This document shows positions 56,865 through 64,000 of a stretch of 64,000 nucleotides of DNA, one piece after another. The notes below the pieces were generated by a model, which saw only the letters and a program-made list of their open reading frames with translations, had not been told where the DNA came from and did no database searches. The stretch is from Eutrigla gurnardus. Taxonomy: Eukaryota; Chordata; Actinopteri; Perciformes; Triglidae. The position numbers were made by a program, and so were the translations under genes. The stretch's first letter is position 1. Every line of letters starts with the position of its first letter. The DNA is taken from positions 31,465,598 through 31,529,597 of the forward strand of contig OY741264.1 in the NCBI GenBank assembly GCA_963514095.1, given 5' to 3'.

Positions 56865-59800
56865 TCAGTCAGCGTGTACTACACTCTGCCTTGTTAAACA
56901 GGCCTGGTCTGCCAGTGGACTCTCTGATATACGGAGCTCGTCTCCTCCTCCTCTCCATCTGTATGCATTCATGTCACATTGATGCTTGTTACTAACTGGA
57001 CTTCTTACCCAGGAGTCTTTGTGCTTTTCTCGCCTCGCAGTAGCAGCTGGACCGTGGTCAGACATGCTGCCTGGCCGGCTCCACACCCACTGCTACTTCT
57101 ATCAGTCCCACTTCTGTTATTCTTATGCTTCTATTTTCTGCTTTCTTATTCATATTATCCCCCTAACTCTACTGCTGATCTTCTGTTCTAGTTTTCTGCC
57201 ATTAGATATAGTCAAATTTATAGATTTTACAAATAGGAATACGACTATATCTAAATCCATCTTTTAAAAAAAAAAAGTTTCTTAAGAGGTAAAAAGAAAA
57301 GCCCTGTCATGGTTCCTCACATCTGCATCACACTTTCTGCTGCATAATTAACACCAAATCACTGTCTCTCAATCCCAGGGGGGATTTTAACGGTGTCATC
57401 GATCAATAACACAACTGACAGCTGCATTGTAGTCACTCTGTGCTATTTGGGGCAGTAAAAAAAAAAAGGTCTTCATTGTCCTGGTAAATTGTAGGGAAGT
57501 ACATGCAAAGAGCCCATCCATTTTGATGGCTTTTCTCACACGATCCTCTCACACTCGATGCTAATGACGAGTGAAGCGACCCCAGAAATCAATCCCGGAG
57601 CAGATACTCGGGTAAGTAACTCGACTAAGGAAGGGTTCCTTCTTTGGACACACAAGAGAAATGGCGAGCAGAGATGCAATCAAACAAGGTCGGTGAAGGG
57701 CCATATATTTCTGGAACAGAATGGAGTCTGTCACTGGTTTACTAATGGGCTCTTGACTGAGAGCAGAGGGGGGTGGGGGACTCTGGACTAATTTCATTTT
57801 AACCGCCATGCAGCCGGCAGCTCTGTGTACATCAGTACAAATCTTCAATCAATTCTGTCATATGGACTGTATTGAATTCTGTGAGTCAGGAGAACTCACA
57901 GTGTCACAGTGTTCAGTCTGGTCTCAGTGTTAGGAACGGCATTTGTATGGATGGGTAAGAAAACCGAGGCCTTTATACCACGGGGGAATTTTTTTTAAGT
58001 TTTTATTGCACGTAAATATATACTCAATGAAAGATCCTGGTAGTTGTTGAAAAAAAAATGTATTGAAAAATGCAGCAACTGTCACAAATTAGCATTTTTG
58101 CAGCTTTTCTCATGTTGTTTATTTGTGTGTAAACACATTTAAACACATGTTATTTGTCATTGTAGAAAGACATTTTTGATTCAGAGCATTAACATTGCAG
58201 GAATCAATCGTTACTATGCACAGATAAAGCGGAGCAATGTCTGCATGAGCGGAGAATGCGGTTGCTTTCCCTCTGTGTGTGTTGTTATCTGAGCTTCTCG
58301 GTGCTCTCGGAGCATACAGTATGAAGTAGTTATTGATTAAGTATGGGATAATACATTACTGAGTTGACAGCACTCATTTTAAAAGCCCGTTGAAATGCTG
58401 CATTTCCTGCCTGTCCTTCCTTCTCACGAAATCCATAAGTTCTTACAATATTTCCTGTTGACTTCATAAGAACTAGAATGTGTAATGTGGGAATTAGATA
58501 TTTTTTACGGATGCTGTTTTGTCAGGAGCTTTTAACTGACACTTCAATGCACCTCCTCCTATTTCTTCTCGAACATAAGAAAATGCATTCAGACCAAAAG
58601 AAAAACAAATCCATCATGGGTGTTGGAAAGTGGAGAGCATACATTTATTTGATTTGTAGTTCGAGCATTTTTATATTAGATATTAATAATCCTACCCAGG
58701 TCCGGGTCATATCCAGTTATTATAAAAAAAAGAGTGAGAACAGTTAAAAGTGATATGAGTACCTTTGCAGCTGAGGGTTTCCTTTGGTACATTACTCTGG
58801 TTTAAATGAACTCAGCATACTGCTAGCTTTAATCACTTTCTCCCCTCTTTCCCTCAGGTTCAGAGTCGATAGGAATTAACTTTCCTCTCCACCATTATAA
58901 ATCACCGAGTTCAGGACGCCCATGGTTTATTGCCGTTATGAGCAGATACCTTTGTAGATTCCTACAGACATTTTTATGTTTTATGCTCTTCGCATTAAGT
59001 GGCTCTAATTGTTTGCTGAGTAAAAGCTTGCAGCCATTCGGCGGTTTCATTAGCGGGATTGCTGATAAACTAAACTGTGATGACTGTGGTTTGTGATTTA
59101 TAATCTGACCTGAGATGAGGGGGGTCGGCTTGCAAGCTACTGGGAGGAGCGATGCGTGTTGAGTGGCTTGTGAAATCAGGCTTGATATCACCCTGCGTGT
59201 GTCCTAGCAGCGTATTCAACATGCAGTATGCAAACAAGCGACACCCGTACTATACATATTTCTTTTTTTTTCTTTTTTATGACACATTCTTGGCAGGCGG
59301 AGGCATGGAGCACGCCAAAATATGGCTCGGGCCCAGTACAGCGAGTTCCTGGAGGTGTTCCAGCAGAGCCAGAATCAATCTATCGCCAGCTGCAGCTGAG
59401 CCGTCGTCCAGGATGAGGTTCATTCAAAAGGAGATCATTTATTTTCTGTCTGTCTATGTAAGATAGCAAAGAGTGATGTAGATCATTCACTGCGTTTAGC
59501 ATGCCGTGCAAAAAGATATAATTAGAACTGGAGGTCCAATATAAAACCAAAACACATACTATGTAGATTTTTACTATTATATATCCTTAAATAGATAATA
59601 TATCCTATAAAGAAATAACAAAAGGGGTATTTGTCATACAGTTTTTTTCTCTTACCAATGCTATTATATATATTAACTACTATTATGTAGTTAATATATA
59701 GTAAGACTTTGTATTAAAACAACTTATACAATATACTTTGACAGATTGGCTGAAAATCGACCAGCTGGCAGGAAGTCCTCACATCAGTATCAATAACGTC

Positions 59801-59993
59801 TATTGATTAGCGTTTAGTTTTTGTAGCGTTTAAAGCTACTATGACGGACTTTCGTTTTGTGTTGATGTTGACGTCCTAGTGGACAATAGCGGTATTTGTT
59901 TCCAAACACTAGACTCCCTTATCTCTCCAGGGCTCAGATTGCAGGTTGAAGGCGGCAGCAGATTTGGGTCTGAATTAAGTGGGTGGGCTGGTT

Positions 59994-60064
59994 CCTGCCG
60001 GGGGCCCTGCTGGAGATCCTGTCGGGGGCCCTGCTGGAGATCCTGCCAGGGGCCCTGCTGGAGT
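59994..60064 (+). repeat. 24-bp minisatellite, three copies
   Basis: Unit cctgccgggggccctgctgg plus agat, three near-identical GC-rich copies in an AT-rich setting. It is open in one frame, but no gene context supports coding. Confidence 0.9.
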
Positions 60065-61510
60065 CAAAACTGACAGTTTAAAAAAAATCTGCCTGGTTTC
60101 ATCAGATTTGACTGGAATTGGACCTGACAGCATTACAAATGAGTAAATATAAAATAACAAGTCTTCTCACTGATGGTCTTGTTTGCTGGAACATCATATA
60201 GGTTCAATCCCAGAGACCCCCTAAGGTCTTGAGCTCTGGACCCTCAGGGACTTAGCAGGCATCACCTGGTAAATGGTTGAAGACAAGAGGCTGCGAGGGC
60301 TTGAAATGGTGTAAATATGAATGGGACAGAACCTTGTGGTGACATATCACGTTACCTTGACGATATCAAATCATATTAGTACAATTGTTGATTTTATTTT
60401 ATCAAACTGATTTGGATATCGTCCAGACTCTTGCCTTGTGAGAGATCATTGTTGAATAATTCATATTTTTACTTGTTTTTGTCACAACAAAATGAAAACA
60501 AATTGTTAATCTAAAGAAAACTGGTATGTAATATAGCCTTTGTTTGCTCTGATTTCTTGTGTTATGTATAATCTTAAATTGTTAATTTTTGTATGTACAT
60601 TTAATATGCCAAACACTAGTGTGCCCTCCTCTTTGTTTACTTATTTTTAAGTTCCAGGGCTTCCCACATATAAACCCATGCTAAACGTCCCAACACTATT
60701 CATTTGGGGGTAATTCCCTCAGGCAAAGTCTGCAAAAATGCAGACTTACAGAAAGTGTCCATCAAGCACTCTTCGATTTGATGGAGGAATGCGTCCTAAA
60801 CCCTGGGAATGAGTCAGCATTTTTGCACGTTGCTCATCTTGAAGTCAATGAGGGTTTTTGATGGGTTTTTGTTTCGATGCCTGAAATAAGGTCTGTAAAG
60901 TAATTGTAACGTTTTGTTGTACGACATTAAATGAGCCAGGAAATATCTCTCTTGTGAATTTTTAACCTTTTGAACCGTTTTAAAAAGGCCGTTGCTAACA
61001 AGTGACTAAATGATTCCACAAAATGTGATCACGCATGAAACTGCAGTTCAATTTTGAAAATGATCTTGCCGAACAAATGTGGAAGTATCATAAACTTCAC
61101 TTCATCTTCATCAATATTGCAAAGTCCAATGGAAAAAATCCCATTGGCTTATTGTCGAGGGAAGCAGTGCTATGCTAACTTCAAAATGTCAAACGTACAA
61201 CACTCAACTGAGCATCAGTATTACATTCAGACTGTTGTATAACAACAGTGCAACTGAAGTAGATCTCCACAGGATTTTCTATTTTGCTTTAAAAAAAATA
61301 AACAGAAAGAAAAATACTTGAAAACAGAGTTTTGGGGTGGAATAAAACAAAAATGCACCCTTGAAGTTCAGCTGAGAGAAACCGGGTCACAGAATGAAGT
61401 TCTGACCACTGAAGCCCAAAATTAAAGCACATGGTGGAACATTGTGGGAGCAGCTTATTTCATGGGCTAGCAGCAGACAGTTTCAAGACTTCCTACTGAG
61501 CATACTTTGA

Positions 61511-61560
<50 letters not shown>
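61511..61560 (+). repeat. (GT)n(GA)n compound microsatellite
   Basis: About 9 TG units followed by about 15 GA units. Confidence 0.95.
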
Positions 61561-61563
<3 letters not shown>

Positions 61564-64000
61564 TGTGAGTGTGTGGCAGCAAGCTGTTCCAGTCCTCTTT
61601 CCCCCACATTTCCATCTGTCACACTCTACTTGGCCACTGCGGAGAAAAGTATATATCACTCAACAGCAGTTGCAGAGGATTCAATTGTTATCAGGTTCAC
61701 ACCTGTCCAACAAAACCCCTCTTCAGCGGAAAGTGACCACAGCCGTGTAGCAACGATCAGCTCGGTAAATATTTGTCATTGGTCTTTCGGTGCCGCTACA
61801 AATTTGTAAGGTTGGCTCAATTTGAATTACTTAACAAACGTTCTTTTTCATCAGCATTGGAAAGGAACCCACAAGTCACTGTGAGTTTATTCGCTCAACG
61901 TCTTCATCCACTGAAAGACTTGTGTTAAGAGGAAGCTGACGGCGCACCATTTCCAATCAAAAAAAAAAAACCGCTTTGTTCGTTCAGCGATCACTTCGCT
62001 CAAAGTGCGTTGACCTTGCAGAGCACATGTAGCAGTCGTTTTCCACCTTTCGCTTTCACTCTCCGATTTCAGGTCCATTTCTTCCTGATTATTACCCACA
62101 GCATGTCCTCACTACAGTAGGGAGCTTCGGATTGGAAAGAGTGATTTGGTCTTTTGCTGTTGAACTCAAGTGCAGGTACGTGAGCTGCTGAGAAATGGAT
62201 CAAATGTACCGACCGTATGCATTACATCAGGAATGGTCTGATCTTATGCAAAATCAAATATAGGTAATACAAAAGGGTCAGATACAAAACACTTTTTTAT
62301 ACTTTTTTTTTTACAGATATTTTCACCATCCTCTGTTATTAGTGAAGCAAAGGAGGAGCAAAATGGGAAGCCTGTGGTATGTAAGTAGGTTAGGCACTGG
62401 GTCGAATTCTGGGCAAACTTAAACTTTAAAAAATGGGATGACAAATTCCATTGAGTGTGTCCCATAATCTCCATCTTCTCCATAGTTAATGTTGTAAGAG
62501 GTATTTGTTGCTGGATTAAAGACTAAATTTACATTGCGGTGATCATGTATTCCTTTGAGATGAGAGCAGAGTTGTTGTTCAACAGCACCATTCTCCCTGC
62601 AGACGAACACGACCGTTAGAGCACTTAGACTTAAAGAGGATATGAAGAAGCTGTTTGGATTGCTCCTTTCACTCTCATTGTAATGTTTAGAAAACCCTGA
62701 CCTACTGTAAATGTCAAATAGACTAATACTCTCGTCTTTATCGGAAAGAATCTGGCTTTTGTTGCAGTTGCTTAACAAAGTACAAACGGAGGTTCTTGTT
62801 TCGTCCAAATCCTCTCGAGCGGAGCAACGGCAGTCGTCTTAGCTGGATTTGTAACGGCCCAGTCACAAGGATGTGTTTGTGTTTACCAAGGATCTGTTAA
62901 ATGACGACTGTTTCGAGGGAAGTATACTGACCAGAAAATGACAGGATATAAGTATACAAGAAGAGAGAAACAAACACAGGACTTTCACCCAGGAGGCTGC
63001 TGTCCCTGTCCCGTATGAAAACCACAAGTAAAGATTCACTTTAGATTCAAGAATTTAATGTCACAGTTCACACTGAGGAATGACATTTTGAGGTTTCCCT
63101 TCACACCGGGACTTCAAATAGATAGTACAATAGAAATGAATACAAATATATACTTAAAAACTAAAGGAATAGATGTATAAATATATGTACAAAAGAACAA
63201 CATGTATGCAGTTTAGCAGCAATTTTCATAGGCCCTGAGAAGATATGAATATAGTGCAAATGTGCAAATATACAGGTTTGTGTGTGACAGTCATTCAGCA
63301 GCCCAATGGCTTGTGGATAGAAACTTTATGCTACGTTACACAACATTGTTTCACTTGCTATGTAAAGTACATAAGAAAGCCTTCTGAGGGGGGTTTATTT
63401 GTGTACTTCAGGTACCTTGTCATGGCTGTTGCATTAGATCAGTGTTTCAAACCTTAACCTAGAAGATTGGTTGCCGAACCAATCGTTTCACAACATCCTT
63501 GCACATGGCGTTATGGGTTTCTGCAAGCGTGATATACTGTAGGTAAAGAAAAAGTATTGGTTTGAACTTGGTCGAAACAGACAGTTGCGATTAACAAACC
63601 CCCTCTGCGAATGTTAACCCATCTGCTACGATCAATGGAAAGATGCCGGTGGAGACAAGCAAGCATTTTACGGACGAAGAGATGTCTGCTGGAGTGTTTA
63701 AAGTTGATTTCTGGAATGTAGAGACAGAAAAAGGCAGAGAGGAGCGGGTTTTGGAGGAATATGAGATAAACTGGAGTTTCCAGTGAGTTCGGCAATCGGT
63801 CTGATCCACCGCAACGAGTTGCTGCTTGCTGCCAGTCAGGGAACTTATCTACGGAGCGCTTGTGGATGAACCAAACCAGCCAAACGGAGCCAAAAATGCT
63901 CTTCTAGTTGTGCCTGAATGCGACTCGTTTGTTGTCTTTCAGCGTGTGAGAACACAGACGAACACACTTTAAAGTCGTCACAGAGGAAAGTTGATTGAGA

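Larger units (their letters stand above)
56865..64000. other. Gene-free interval at window end
   Basis: No exon recognised. Holds the 24-bp minisatellite (59994-60064), a (GT)n(GA)n compound microsatellite (61511-61560), a LINE/SINE-like 3' piece at 63035-63210, an unassigned minus-strand open frame at 62419-62838, and a repeat-free block at 58860-59160. Confidence 0.4.

Noticed and set aside
59879..60073. Open frame containing three repeated peptides
   Set aside because: The repeats come from the 24-bp minisatellite; no surrounding exon structure.

Overview
The window is nuclear DNA of a ray-finned (teleost-like) fish. It has compact introns with GT..AG borders, many microsatellites, tRNA-derived SINE and LINE 3' ends of kinds common in fish, TTAA-flanked and hAT-like miniature transposons, and three vertebrate genes split into exons. 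No bacterial, organellar or viral gene organisation is visible. Products were assigned by reading translated exons against remembered family sequence; no search was run.

Layout. All three host genes lie on the minus strand. (1) About 2.0-9.8 kb: slc1a2 (EAAT2/GLT-1 glial glutamate transporter), nine coding exons plus a separate alternative last exon. Both conserved C-termini can be read: the GLT-1b-like tail by read-through of a donor at 3042, and the GLT-1a-like tail in a separate exon at 2038-2103. The 5' exon is not securely placed. (2) About 9.9-22.8 kb: mostly non-coding and repeat-rich. It contains a 1.5-kb TTAA-flanked Kolobok-like transposon (17492-18993) with two converging ORFs: a THAP zinc-finger protein and a fragment resembling the P2X7 C-terminal (ballast) domain. 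(3) 22.8-31.3 kb: pamr1, a secreted Cys-rich/CUB/sushi/protease-like protein. Ten exons were found; the expected EGF exon was not. The protease domain appears to have lost all three catalytic residues. (4) 35.6-37.3 kb: slc35c1, the Golgi GDP-fucose transporter, two exons, with a TATA-less promoter. (5) 37.4-64 kb: a desert of about 26 kb with no convincing exon. It holds transposon remnants, a 15/20-bp higher-order tandem repeat, other simple repeats and a few repeat-free stretches that could be conserved non-coding elements.

The slc1a2-pamr1 adjacency matches human 11p13. In human pamr1 is followed by FJX1 and TRIM44, whereas here slc35c1 follows, which points to a rearrangement in one lineage. 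The host genes do not form a pathway: one clears synaptic glutamate, one is an extracellular matrix-type protein, one feeds fucosylation in the Golgi. The most unusual object is the THAP/P2X7-ballast transposon. The most useful annotation results are the two slc1a2 tails and the degenerate catalytic triad, extra sushi domain and missing EGF exon of pamr1.
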